From assembly GCF_001540865.1 (NCBI RefSeq), contig NC_033629.1, positions 3,528,065 through 3,592,064 of the forward strand: a DNA stretch of 64,000 nt, in the 5' to 3' direction. This document shows, in pieces, positions 47,201 to 59,100 of this stretch. A program made the position numbers and the translations under genes. The stretch comes from Ananas comosus (lineage: Eukaryota > Streptophyta > Magnoliopsida > Poales > Bromeliaceae). Each line of letters starts with the position of its first letter. The first letter of the stretch is position 1. Under the pieces are notes generated by a model. That model had not been told where the DNA came from. It did not search any database and worked only from the letters and a program-made list of their open reading frames with translations.

Positions 47201-48947
47201 CTCTCTCAAGTGTGTAACTATCGCATTTGGCGCGCTTCATAAAATGATAACTAACATACTTTTGTGAGAGACTTCATATCACAAGTATGGCAAATGACTT
47301 ATGAAGCTATGTGATCTGATCTGAACTCTTTGTAGCCCTCACTGACAAATTAAAGCTTGTTGTGATCATACAGCCCTATGGTTTCGATGTCGGCCAATCT
47401 GAGAGAGGCAATGTTCTGAAAGGATTGGATCTTGGGGTTGAGGGAATGAAAGTTGGGGGCCAGGTCTGACCATCAGAGTATCTTTTTCTGTCTCATGATT
47501 TATTTTTATGATAAAAATTCTACAGATGCCACTTGGACTGCAAGGCATTTTGAAATTTCCTCTGTTATGAAACTGGAGAGTGATATTTTGTGGTATTCAG
47601 AACTGATAAACTGATATTACTGACAAGTAAATTACTGACAAGTAAACTGACATTTTGGCCTAATCTTGCTTCCTCGCTTTCTTCGCTGACATTTTACCGA
47701 CAATAATGGCTTCTTTTGAGGATTAGCAAAGGATGTTTACTATCTTATTGTCCTCGGCCTCTCTACAGCGAGTATGCTTTGGTTTTCTTGTTTATCTGAT
47801 GCTCGCTAGAGATCGGAAGTAGCTCCAAAACAAATACATTCAGTTATTTGCATCTGTCACAAAATTTTCTGCATGAAAGATACTTTTGCTCTGAAGACTG
47901 ATTTAGGATCATGGTATTTCCAGAGATTGCTGATAATTCCTCCCGAACTGGCATACGGAAGTAAAGGAGTTCAAGAGATTCCTCCAAACGCAACGATTGA
48001 GGTAAGAAAAGCGCATCTACTTGTTGTTTAAGGAATATAATAATAATGATCATGCAATATGTTACTAAATATTCCCCAAAGGAGAATAACATAAGAGTAC
48101 TTTCATCAAGAACTCTTTCACCCCCAAAAAAGATGAAAGCACTCTCGATCTTTTCTTTTCCAATGTTATAAAATGATAGTGGCAATCACCATCTGATGGC
48201 AATCACATGCTTCTTCGGTGGCAATTGCTATTGTAATTTTATAGTATCGAAAAAGGAAAGATTAAAAGTGCTTCTAAATTTTTTAAGACATTTTAAAGTA
48301 TAAAAATAGGTGCTTTTGAAAACGCAGTCCCAAGCTGAGCTAAGTTTTATCTAAATGCTTCTATAAAAAGTTTACAGGTGAGTTTTGCAATGCAACAATC
48401 TGCAAGTTTTGGGACTCAACAGCTTAAATTTTAGAGCTGTAGGATTTAAGACAGATCTAGAGAAATAATTCTGAAGAAGAGAGCCAGGTTAAGAAACTAA
48501 TGATGCGAAGGGTAAACCCAGATCAGTATAAAGGGTTTATGTGTTTATCCTTTACAATGTGATACAGTGAAAAAGTGATTACATAAAAATCTGGAGGCTT
48601 TGGAGCAGCATATATATAAGTTATAATACATATTTACATTTGTAGTGGATCAGCAAATGACTAAACAATTTTCTCTCATTATTTTTCTCGCTTTTATTAA
48701 TTCAACTTGTTCAATCTTTATCCCACATTGCAATGGACTTAAATTACCACTACATTATCTGCAGTTAGACGTCGAACTGCTATCGATCAAGCAGAGTCCG
48801 TTCGGGTAAGCATTAGATGCTTAATAACATAATTATGGACTTTGTTATCCACATCTTCTTTGTTTGTTAACAATTTGTTTGAAACAGTTAAAGAGCTCAT
48901 GTTTGAGTTACTCTCACAGGACTGCCGTGAAGCTTGTTGAAGGATGA
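39784..48947 (+). CDS. FKBP16-4: Plastid FKBP16-4-like immunophilin, 10 exons, 232 aa
   Basis: Exons: 39784-39862, 39955-40098, 41101-41150, 41814-41869, 45854-45911, 46914-46988, 47374-47463, 47924-48001, 48765-48805, 48920-48947. All junctions are GT-AG and the frame is continuous. Residues 1-60 are Ser/Arg-rich, like a plastid transit peptide. Next comes DDGRRWFVSLLVASGLSMNN with RR at 64-65 and ADA at 82-84, a twin-arginine lumen-targeting signal. The FKBP domain (about 110-225) reads YYDIKVGGGPKAVKGSRVAV, HYVAKWKGITFMTSRQGLGV, PYGFDVGQSERGNVLKGLDL, LLIIPPELAYGSKGVQEIPP, ending PFGTAVKLVEG. This matches Arabidopsis FKBP16-4 as I recall it, in sequence and length. The usual FDSS is FMTS, and the active-site Trp position is Leu (LKGLD), so isomerase activity is probably weak. 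Intron 4 is 4 kb and full of transposons. Confidence 0.93.
41993..42145 (-). mobile_element. tRNA-derived SINE, inverted copy, in FKBP16-4 intron 4
   Basis: Reading minus, the element carries the same body as 37633-37812, including the B-box-like GTTCGAATCCTAGTTGATTC and CCTAAATTTATTTCTAAAT-type sequence, ending in an A-run (T-run on plus). The flanks ATCATGCATCATATT (41978-41992) and ATCATGCATCGTATT (42146-42160) match at 14 of 15 positions. It lies antisense to the host gene. Confidence 0.78.
42455..42675. mobile_element. Short MITE in FKBP16-4 intron 4
   Basis: The core is GGACCCACTATCATCCTAAC with CCGTTAGATCTATCCCTTAG, the reverse complement of the core in 18487-18712. The outer ends CAGCTACTATACTTCTCTTT and AAAAGTATAGTTGCGAGA are inverted. 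A GGAGACCGCTGTTATCCTAA segment repeats part of the core. Confidence 0.65.
43718..43925. mobile_element. Short (TA)n-flanked MITE nested in the hAT element
   Basis: The ends GCACGAAGCACTTGGTGCTA and TTTGGTGCTATTAATAGC bracket the family core (CCTAGGGGGCCCACATCATC) in the opposite orientation to 18487-18712. A TA run follows at 43926-43950. Confidence 0.75.
43958..44211. mobile_element. Second nested MITE, diverged subfamily
   Basis: The ends are GTAGAACTACTATGCTATCG and, inverted, GATAGCATAGTAGTTCTA. The core contains GGGATGATTGCAGTCCCC and a repeated CCTAGGATTGAGTGG-type segment. A long (TA)n run, 44208-44285, abuts the right end. Confidence 0.75.
44878..45202. mobile_element. Probable Mutator-type MITE in FKBP16-4 intron 4
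   Basis: The left end is GGATAAACTTCAATTTGCTC; the right end AAATTAAAGTTTACCCCCC is its imperfect inverse. Inside are phrases such as GCACAGGATGGTACC and AAAGTGCGAC-like sequence, reminiscent of 33668-34118. The target duplication was not resolved. Confidence 0.5.
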
Positions 48948-49251
48948 CATCCTAACTCTATTTCTGCGGTGATTTTTGAACTTCCACCTGATTTCTGCTA
49001 CGCTGATTTCCTTTTGCTCAATTTTTGATTATTTCTTAATACAAAGTGTGTATACGCATTTTGTTTCCTGTATACAGAAGATGTAAAGTTTAAAGAATTA
49101 GATACCTTTGCCAGGGTCTTCAAAATGGATACTTTTGAAACTAAAGGGATCCCAAAAGGAGATTCTTCTTGTCTTGCATTTCCTACTTCCTCAGCTAAAG
49201 TGCTTTTTCCTCTTTCCTTCGACCGAAAGCAAAAGAGTTACCTATGTTAGA

Positions 49252-49925
49252 GGGCTTTTTTTGCATTTAGACCCCTGACAAATTTTTATTTTAAAAATAG
49301 CCCTATCAAAATTTAATTTGCAAAAATGGCCCTGGGCCTGCCACGCAGGCGCCACGTCAGCGCCACGCGGGCAGGGCTGGGCCCGTGTGTTAAGTTGAAC
49401 ACGGTGAACCATTCACCGTGTTCAAACACGGTGAATGGTTCACCGTGTTTAGTACGTATTTTTTTATACGTATATTGAAAAGTGGAATAAGAAGTAGGGA
49501 TGTCAATAGGTATGGATATACGAAATATTATCCGAATCCAAACCCGAATAAATTATATATATACGTAATTTATTTTTGCTTATTTATACAATATATAAAA
49601 TATTTAATAATTTTTATTCNTATATATATATATAATTTATTCGGGTTTGGATTCGGATAATATTTCGGGTATCCATACCTATTGACATCCCTACTCCTTA
49701 TTCCACTTTTCAATATACGTGTACTAAACACGGTGAACCATTCACCGTGTTTAGACACGGTGAATGATTCACCGTGTTCAACTTAATACCCTGGCCCCAG
49801 CCCTGCCCGCGTGGCGCTGACGTGGCGCCTGCGTGGCAGGGATAGGGCCATTTTTGCAATTTTAATTTTCATAGGGCTATTTTTAAAATAAAAATTGCTC
49901 AGGGGGCTATTTGCAAAAAAAGCCC
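49252..49925. mobile_element. Foldback Mutator-type element, 674 bp, perfect 9-bp duplication
   Basis: The ends are GGGCTTTTTTTGCATTTAG and GCTATTTGCAAAAAAAGCCC. The perfect 9-bp duplication TATGTTAGA lies on both sides (49243-49251 and 49926-49934). The two arms are inverted copies over about 300 bases each, including GCGCCACGTCAGCGCCACGC and a CACGGTGAACCATTCACCGTG hairpin repeated in each arm. The centre holds inverted halves of a hAT-like TAGGGATGTCAATAG sequence and an n at 49620. It lies between FKBP16-4 and the CHUP1-like gene. Confidence 0.88.
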
Positions 49926-49934
49926 TATGTTAGA

Positions 49935-51119
49935 TGATTTCATTCTAAAGCTAGAATACTTCAAAAAGTATATGGAGCCAGTTATTCCAACATTGTTTAC
50001 AGCAACATGGTATCCAAATCGATGATCAGCACTGTTAGACACGATCTAAGCTATTTAAGTTTCATAGATATTGTATGTCATGATATTACGACACCATTTC
50101 GAGTGATCGAGTGGTCTCAAATTCAACTTATATAAGCAAATGATGTTTGAAAATTATAAAACTTGGTTCTAGGTCATGTTTAACGATACCAATTGTAGTT
50201 TCGGATGGCCCATTAACAATAACGATGAAGAAATAAACAACTCTGTTTACTTTTGGGAGTTTCCTTTCTAGCTTTAACTTTTGGAAGTTTTCTTTCTAGC
50301 TTTACTCCTAAAAGAGTGCTTATAAGAAATTCTTATTCTGTTGCTTCTCCTGCTTTCAAAGCCAAGTGCTTTTCCTCTTCCTTCAATCAGAAGTTTGAAC
50401 AATCAACTCCCCTTTTTTTTTTTTTTGATTTGCAGTATTGCGATATAACAATGGTGGTAGGTTGATTGATGACTAACAGTTTAAACTATGGTTTAGATAA
50501 AATTTTTACGCATTCTAATCTATATAATTATCTCTAATCGGATCTTCCGACACTAATTAGTAATTCTTCTTGGCTATAAGTTTAGTTATTGCATTCACCA
50601 CCAGTCTACTACAGTAGGAAGGAAAGAGAGCTAAAACTCAGTATTTGCTTGGAAATTGAGATTTGGAGCATATTGTCTTAAAATTTTAGGATTCTGTTCA
50701 CTATTTTTGCAACTAAGAGCCAGCTTGGTCCTACTTCTGTTTCTGCTTTTAACTATTAGTCGATTCTAACGAAGTGTTTGGTAAGCAGAGAAGTTTAAAA
50801 GCTTCTGCTGCATCGAAAAACTGAAAAGTGACTCTTTTGAAGTTTCTGATTCTCTGCTGCACAGCTTTTTTCGGTTGAATTTTTCAAACAATACTTCATC
50901 AAACTGCAACATTCTATAGGATGGCCAAAATAGGCCTTAAATTGTGGGCATTGTACAAAATGCACAAGCAAAACATGAATTTGATCCCAAACCTAAGAGG
51001 AAAGGAATTAGAAAGTTCCGAGGAAAGATGACTTTCAAGGAATTAACATTGTAGAAGTTCTCAAGGCAAAGAAAGGTAAAAGATTATTTCATGCCTTTTT
51101 CCGTAACCTCTTTTATTCC
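49935..51119. other. Intergenic and upstream region of the CHUP1-like gene
   Basis: The part 49965-50240 carries motifs of the long MITE family (CAGCACTGTTAGACACGATC, CAAATTCAACTTATATAAGC) but is shorter and degraded. The rest is AT-rich, with a T-run at 50412-50427. No gene was recognised, and a non-coding first exon for the downstream gene could lie here. Confidence 0.45.
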
Positions 51120-52590
51120 ATGGAGGCAAAGACATGTATGAGATACTTCTTTTCTATGGAGAGGGAGAAGAGAGTAGAGGACATTAAGACTCTCCTAAAG
51201 GTTATCATTCCGCTAGCTTTTCCGATAGCCGGTTTTATCATCTCCACCCTCATGACAAGTAGAACAAGTGAGAGAGATCCATCAATTAGCCCATCTCGAG
51301 AAGAACGCGAAATGGATTCGCATCTTTACGTCTCTCAACACGAATTCGACGATGAGTCGAGCTCCCATTGCACTGATGAGCCTTTCGGGAGTGACGAAGC
51401 AGAGGACAAGGAATTGGAGGCCGCGAACAGCTCACGAAGCCCTACCACTCAAGAAATTACCGTGATGGAACGGTATGAGAATCCGGACGAGATTTCGATC
51501 GAGCAAGAAGAGAAGGGGTTGAATTTAAATGAAGAGATTGCAAGTTTGAAGAGCATAATAACTGTTCTTGAAGAGAGAGTACACGAGTTCCAAAACCGGT
51601 TTCACGACTACTACTACATGAAAGAGGAAGAATCCACATTCCAAAAGCTCCAAATTATGTGTTTGGGTCTCAAGCTGGAGTTTTTAGAGTCTCAGAATCA
51701 GAGGCTCGAGCGAACTGTCGCAGAGTTTCAAGAAGCTATAGAAGGGTTCGATGCGATAAGAGCTGATTACGCAATGCTGCAGCAGAAGTTTAAGAGGCTA
51801 TCGAAGATAAATACGCGTAATTCGCGTATAATTCGTCAAGAGGTTTCGAATCTTAATGCTAGAGAGATTGAATTGTCGAAAGAGAAAGCAGAGCTCGAAC
51901 TTGTGATGAGAGAAATCAAAGAGTTGGGTAATCAATTTCAGGAGGAGAGGAAAGCAATGCAGGAGAACTTTAAAACGACAGAACTAATGAACAAATACAC
52001 ATCAAAGGTAACAGTGATCTTTCATCTACTGCTACAATGTATTTACTAAAAAAAATTGAACTAACCAAAATTACTGTGTTTTTGTTTTTCTGCAGGATAA
52101 GGAAGTGGAGGTGCAAATAGAAGAATGTAACATCAGACAATTATCAGGTAAAGAAGAAACATTAGACCAACTAGGCCAGATTCGAGGGCGGTGGGCCGGT
52201 GATATGGAGGAGATGATATACATAGGATGGATCACCGCATGCTTAAGGCGCGAATTAACGATGAATCAACAGGAAGAGATTACGAGAATCAGCGAAGAAG
52301 CTTTAGCGCTGCCAGAAGAAAAGGGAGATCTGCTGACGGTGTATACTCCAGCGACTGCCGAGGTTCAGAGTTGCTGTGTTGATTTTGATCAAGCGACGTG
52401 TACGGGATCGACCGAAGATGACGGAGAAACTGGGATAGATGTTGCAGTGAGAAATGAAAACAGGGGTTCGGGAAAGCGGAGGTTGCTCCACAAGCTTAAA
52501 GGATGGGCTAAACTGAAGGGGAAGTCGAAGTCCAAGGGATCGTGTTACCGAGATGATAAAAGTTATCAAAAATCGTATGACTCCAGTTAA
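51120..52590 (+). CDS. CHUP1/IPGA1-like coiled-coil protein, two exons, 460 aa
   Basis: Exons are 51120-52007 and 52096-52590 (GT-AG, phase 0). A hydrophobic segment near residues 24-44 (LLKVIIPLAFPIAGFIISTL) follows a short basic N-terminus, like the N-terminal anchor of CHUP1. An acidic Ser-rich stretch follows. From about residue 130 to 310 a long coiled coil begins (LNEEIASLKSIITVLEERVH). The block WAGDMEEMIYIGWITACLRR matches the CHUP1 family signature around MEELVYLRWVNACLRYEL. The C-terminus is basic and Ser/Lys-rich (RRLLHKLKGWAKLKGKSKSK). CHUP1 links chloroplasts to actin and IPGA1 relates to microtubules. This protein lacks the Pro-rich stretch and large C-terminal domain of CHUP1, so it fits the short IPGA1-like branch. 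The start is the first in-frame ATG; an internal Met at residue 13 is an alternative. Function is inferred from the family only. Confidence 0.8.
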
Positions 52591-54253
52591 GAGATTACAA
52601 GATAATCTGATCAATAGCATAACAGTAGCCCCCCCAAAAAAAGTGTACTAAGATTACTTACAAGTACCACAAAAGTATTAAAGCTGTAAATATGTTTCTA
52701 TAAATAGAAATCTGATGGTAATGAATGTCTCTTTTCTTGAGCTAGTGGTGGTGTAGATCACCGTTTCATTTTCATGGACTGTAAATAAAAATCCTCCAAA
52801 TCAGGAGAGAAGAAGAATAAGGCAATGGAGAGGTTTATGCTAATAGTTGCTAAACTTTTTCCATTTGGTTTGGGGATAAAGTGAGGATAACGAAAGTAAT
52901 CATCGCTGCCAACGAAGTATTTTTTTTGGCCGGGATACGATGTCTAGGTCAAGCCTTACTATTCCCAATTATTCGGTAATAGTTTGGGAAAAATTATTCC
53001 ACCATTTTTGATGAAATAGTTCTATTTCAAGATTTACTTCCAAGTTTTATAAAGATTATAAATTAAATTAAGTAAATTATATTATATAGACATAATATGT
53101 ACATATTATAATAAATTATGTTTATTATAAAAATTATTAATTATACTACATGAATACTTATTGATTGTACTTAAATATTATATAAATTATTTTTATTAAA
53201 TTTAAGTTTAAGTAAAGAATTTGGAAAAAAAAAATGGAGTATTATATTTCAAATGTTCTTTTACCAAGTATATTTTATTTCTAATTTATTGTAAAATATT
53301 AATCGTAGTTGATATCATATACAACCATCACTTTTTTACATCATCCTCTGATACTCCATAAAATTAACCAAACACAATTTCAATTATTCCTGATAATAAC
53401 AGCATTACAAATCAAATACAATTTCACTTTTATTCTCAACTATCCCAAAATAGTAAGCTATCCAAGGAATAAAAAAAATTATTCCAATGCAATGTTCGTT
53501 ATGCCCAATCCAAACAGGGTTAAGAACACTAAGGAGATACGATGCAGACCTAAATAACAACGTATTCTGATTAGCTAATTCTAGAAGATAAATTCTCATG
53601 TGATGAACACATAAATATCTTGATTGACTTGCCGAATTATCCCAAAAATATTGCTAAAAATCTCCTTAACCTGAGGAAGGTGAACAAGAACAATGTCAAA
53701 AAGCTTTCAAGTTCACAATTTCAACCCTCAGTTGGTATCAAAACCATACTAGATGTAATTTTTGGACCTTCTTGTGTATGTTCTTGAGAGGCTTAAGAAA
53801 GAGACCTCTCTAATAGTCGATACTATCACTTGCACTTAGATTTGTGTATGACAATATGTACTAATGAACTATCACAAATATAAGACACATTAAGAACACA
53901 ATATATTGAACAATCATAGAAGCCCATCTACAAATCCATGTTTCAAACAAAAAGTGCTTCTAACCTAGAAGATATTAGAAGGGTAGCTGATAACACATTC
54001 GAAGCACATGTGATAGTTCAAATCTCACGAGGTTTAGCAGTGTATTACTGAACCATGGAAACAAAGACAGGTTAAGTATGCCCAATGCAGCATTTATCTA
54101 TACGAAAATAACACGAGACATCCTCACGGCCTTATATGGCACATAAAATCAAACAGGAAACAAAGAAGAACAGAAATACTCAGGATAGTGTATACTTTCC
54201 TCGATTTCGCACAAGTACCTCGGGAAATGAGATTGCAATCTGATAAGCTTCAG
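52591..54253. other. Spacer between convergent CHUP1-like and PRP3 genes
   Basis: It contains the 3' ends of both genes and AT-rich sequence. The ends CCATTTGGTTTGGGGATAA (52851) and CCAATCCAAACAGGG (about 53507-53521) are roughly inverse and may mark an old Harbinger-type MITE of about 670 bp; its target duplication was not clear. No other gene was seen. Confidence 0.4.
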
Positions 54254-55464
54254 TCATAGCAATTCTTCCGAGAAATTGACGGCCAGGTCCCAGTAGTGCG
54301 GAACTCCAGCATCTGCGAACACCTTCCTGGCAGCCGCCTCGGTCCTGCACTGGTGAACTATGAACTTGTGGAAGCCCGGCTTTGCGACACTCCCCTGCCA
54401 CACCAGAACACAACTATTCGCAGGCTTATCAGGGTCCACCTCATCCCCTTCCTCCTCATCATTCACGGCCGCAGCCCAGTCGATCCGGCGCAGCATCAGT
54501 TTCCCATACCGCTTGATTGGCTTCTTTCCTCCTTCCACTACCACAACGCTTATACCATCCGATATCACCGCACATCCCGTCAATCGGTTCTCTTGCGCAT
54601 TCACATCGACTTTGAACCGCGTCTGCGGGTGTGAGAGGTCACTGATCCTATACACAGATACTAGGGTTTCCAGAGAGTTTGGATCATCAAAGAGTTTCCG
54701 CTCTTTCTTTTCACGACGTTCTGCGGGTGTTAGCTTGCGGGCGATGTTTCTATCAACATGGGCTTGCTCGCGCTCAGCAGCAGCACTGCGGATCTCCATC
54801 TCAAGCCGGGTCGGGTCTTGGGTTGCTTCAGAAGACAGGACTTTCATGAGGTTGCTCATTTTGACCTTAGGCTTGGGTGGTTCCAAGAGCCCCTGCCTAA
54901 TCATTTCTTGCCTGTCTCTTTCCTTTGCAAGACGTCTTTGTGTCCTTAGTTTCTTCTGCTCTTTCTTTGTTAGCTTGAGAGGTTGTGGTGGCGGAGGCGC
55001 AGGATCTGCCGGGGGCTCAATCGGGCGCGGGTGTTCTATATAAATTGTGATCTTGTCCTTATTTAGTTTCTCCTCAAAGAAATCTTCATAGGTGCCCGAA
55101 AGTAAAATTTGTTTGTCCCTGACAAAAAGCAGTCCAATCGGTCATTTGCTCAAGATAGAGCAAAGCGAGTGCCCTAGAAGGAATAAAGGAAGAGTACTTT
55201 TTTTTTGTTTCACAATATCGCTGCAAGTATATGAAACATTGTAAATAGCACTAAAAAGACAGTGTTTGCGTGCGTGCCCCTGAAAACCATATTTATTTTC
55301 CTATGCATCCTTGCTAGAGGTATACATGCAAAAAATCATTTTAGCAAAGTTACTAGAGCAGGGACATGTGCACAAATAACATGGTTTTGACAGGTACACG
55401 TGCAAATAACCAACTTTCAGGGATAGTTACAATTTTGCATATTTGTAAGGATATAAATGTCTGT

Positions 55465-55505
<41 letters not shown>

Positions 55506-56136
55506 GGCTACTATACTCTTATTAGTACGGAGGGCTTCGTACTCATAAGTCGTTTTCAATGATAGAACTTCCAAATCGACGATTCATATTGTTAAACATA
55601 ACATTTGAAGTATTTAGAAACCAAATTTCGTAATTTTTTGAATTTATAATAAAATCCATCAAGTGGGTATAATATGCACGGTCGTAAGAGTATAGTAACT
55701 GCACTCTATATATAGTAGCCGGAATTAATTGAATTTTTGATAGAAAATTCTATTCACTATCTAGGTAAAGATCAATAATTCCGATCTTATATTTTCACTT
55801 AATTCCGATCTTATATTGAAGAAGAATCCGATAGTGAAAATATAAGATCGGTGTTATTGATCTTTACCTAGATAGTGAAAAAAAAATTCTATCAACAATT
55901 TAACTGATTCCGACTACTATACTCTTTCGACCATTCATTTTTTACCCACTTGATGGACTTAATTATAAATTTGAAAAATTACGAAATTCAGTTTCTAGAT
56001 ACTTTAAATGCTCTAGATCATGTTTAACAGTATTAATCGTCGATTCGAAGGCTTCATCATCAAAAACGACTTACGAGTACGAAGGCCTCCATAGTCATGA
56101 GAGTACAGTAGCTCTACTATAGATACACGCGAATAC

Positions 56137-56168
<32 letters not shown>

Positions 56169-59100
56169 TCTAGCTACTATCCTCTTAAGAGGATAGAAGG
56201 CTTTGTCCTATCAAGTCACTTTGGACGATTCGGACACCAAATTGATAATCGGCACCGTTGAAATTGATTTACACTATTAGAAATATTTAGAAACTGAATT
56301 TTGTAATTTTTGAAAATCATTATCAAGTCCATCAAAGAGTCGAAAAACGAACAGTCATAAACAAAAAATCTTCTGAAAATAGAGGTTTGACTTACTCAAT
56401 TCATGATCAGAATTATCAAACGTTATCTAAATAGTATAAAGAATTTTCTATCAATAATTCAAGCAGTTTGGATTGCTCTACACCGTTAAACAAGCAAACA
56501 CCTCATATAGGCCGCCATAAACTGTCGATTTTGCGATCTTTTGATCACTATGTAAATAATTTTTAAAATTTATAAAATTTAGTTTCTAGATACTTCAAAT
56601 ACTCTAGATCAACTTCAATGGTTTTAATCATCGATTCAAGATCTCTATCGTCAAAAACAGCTTGATAGGACGTAGGTCTCCGTTCTCCTAAATGGATAGT
56701 AGCTAGATTATACACACAAAAAAAAAACCATAGAGGAATAATAGCATTAGCAGGGAGCCAGGGAGACAGCAGCTTACCACCACTCAATTTCAGGAATCTC
56801 TTCTTTCTGTCTTTCTTTAGTAACTCTTGGTGCTACTGTTATTAAATTCGGGTTGATATCGCCCTCAGCTTTCGCCTTTGCAAGCTGGGTCTGCTTCACT
56901 TTTAGCTCCTTTGCTTGTGCCTCACCAAATTGGTTCTGTGTGACAAGGCAAAATAATAAATTAGAAGTCAAAGAAACATATTTAGAAGATACAGAGAATT
57001 AATACGAAAGCAAGCATATTGAAACCTTAATTCTTTGCAGCTCTGCCATTCTTGACATCTTGCCTTCCTCCAAAAACTGAAACCCGGGCCTTTTGGGCCT
57101 AAGAAGCTTAGTTTTATTAATACCCATACTCTCATCAAAATGAGGATTTGATTCAGCAATGGCATCTAAATCTGGTTTAATTATCTGGAAGGCTTCTTTC
57201 TTTTGCTTGTTTATATTAACCTGCCACAGAAATAGAAAGGGGAAAAAATACAAATTTCAATGAGTAAAAGGAAGCTATCTAAAGCAAAAAAAATTTTCAT
57301 AACTCAAATTCTCATATCTCACCTTGAGAGTACTAAGATTCGCAAGCTTAGGCACATTAATGACATTCCCATGTTCGTCAATTTCTCTACCCTGGGCATC
57401 CAAACGAAGAACAGGAGCCTTGGCAGGTTTTTGAGGTGCAACTACATCAGTGGATGGAGCGACTGATGGACCAGGGAACATATTTATAAGGGGAGCAAAT
57501 TCCGGGTCTTGGCGAAATCCCATCTTAGCAGCAAGTTCCTGAGCCCGCTTTACAGCTTCCAAATTAGGAATGCTAGGGAGCCCAGGAAGAACACCTGGTT
57601 TCCCAGTCATGGAAGCAGCTGTGGCTAAGTTAGTCATTGTCTGGGCAGGATTTGCAGAGACTGTTAAAGAACCAGAAGAGATAGGCTTTGTTCCTGTATT
57701 CAGTGAAGGTGTTTTACTTTCGTCTTTGTTAGGAGCTACCTGGGAGCTATTAGAGCCCGAAGTGCCAATTTTACTAAGCTGCGAAGAAAAAGAATATCAT
57801 GAAGAATCCTATTAAACAAAATAATTTAGACAAACGTCAAGATTATACATACCACGGGTATCTTCTTCAGCTTTTCCGAAAGTTCCTTCTGCAACTGTAA
57901 AGCCTTTTTAGCTTTAGCTAAAGCATCAAGAGAGAGGCTGCCACTTTTGCCAGAAGTGAGTGAAGTTGCTGTTCCATCTGTACTAGATTTTCCAGGAACC
58001 TCATCAGATCTAATACTAACTCCCTCATTTTCATTGGTGGTAGTAATTGAAGATACCTTAGTAGGAAGAGGATGGTGAGAATCAACAGAGGTCGCTAAAA
58101 GCTTAGATGCCACACTGAGCGGTTCCAGCGCAGCAAGCTGCAAGATCAAAAAAAAAAAAAAGATGAAAAAATTCAATACAATATCATGGAAACCTCATAA
58201 ACAATCCATCTTCAGAAGTAGCACCCCAACACCTATAAATAGTACAAGACTGTCAACACACTACTGCAAAATAACTTACAAATGACAATACTTGCCAAAG
58301 GTCCAACATATATCACAATAGGTTTTAACAGCAGGCTGTAAACATTCATGCTTACAACTCTACATTGCAAATACTAATTCAACAGAGGTTTCACTTGATC
58401 AATATCTTGAAGTGTTGTGGCAGGGAGCAGAGATGGGCATATTCTCTGTGATTTTACACCCTATAAGCTTATATTGATCATTTTCTAAAAGTTATGCTTC
58501 TCACAATTTCAATCACTGCAAAGGAATAAAATGTCTTAAACCTGATTACCAGTTTCTAAATTTATCTAAAAAAGAACATTGTCCTCCAAATAATTTGTTT
58601 ACCTTATTTTACAATCTGACTTTAGTCATTGGTTGAATCCAATATTACTCAACAATCATCATCAATAAAAAGCATAACATTTTTAATACTACCACAATGA
58701 GATATCAAATAATCGATAGTAGAAATAAGATAATGTGGCTTGTCTTTGCAAATAATGACCTATTTTTTCATCATAATTGGCATCAAATAATATAATGGCC
58801 AATTATCACCAGAAAATGAATCTAAATAAATCTCTTTCATCATAAAGTGACATCAACAAAAAAACGTACAAATTTCTCAAAACCAAGGTTACATCTATCA
58901 AGGTGGGAAGAATTCAACTACCAAAAAACATCTAGCATAAGTCTTTACGGTTAAAGGTAAAAATAGTCGTAGAAAACAAATAAAACAAATTATATATAAG
59001 TTAGACGACAACAAAAAAAGGAAAAATGAAATACAAATCTACCTGAGTCAAGTATTCAGGAAGTTATTTAACAACTCCTGTGAAGAAAAGACCACTAAGT

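Noticed and set aside
51000..51119. An upstream coding exon for the CHUP1-like gene
   Set aside because: A GGTAAAAG donor-like site exists near 51074, but no in-frame ATG and family sequence could be supported; the ATG at 51120 gives a plausible N-terminus.
54360..55043. 227-codon plus-strand open frame opposite the last PRP3 exon
   Set aside because: The minus strand encodes a clear PRP3 C-terminal domain; the antisense frame has no recognisable motifs.
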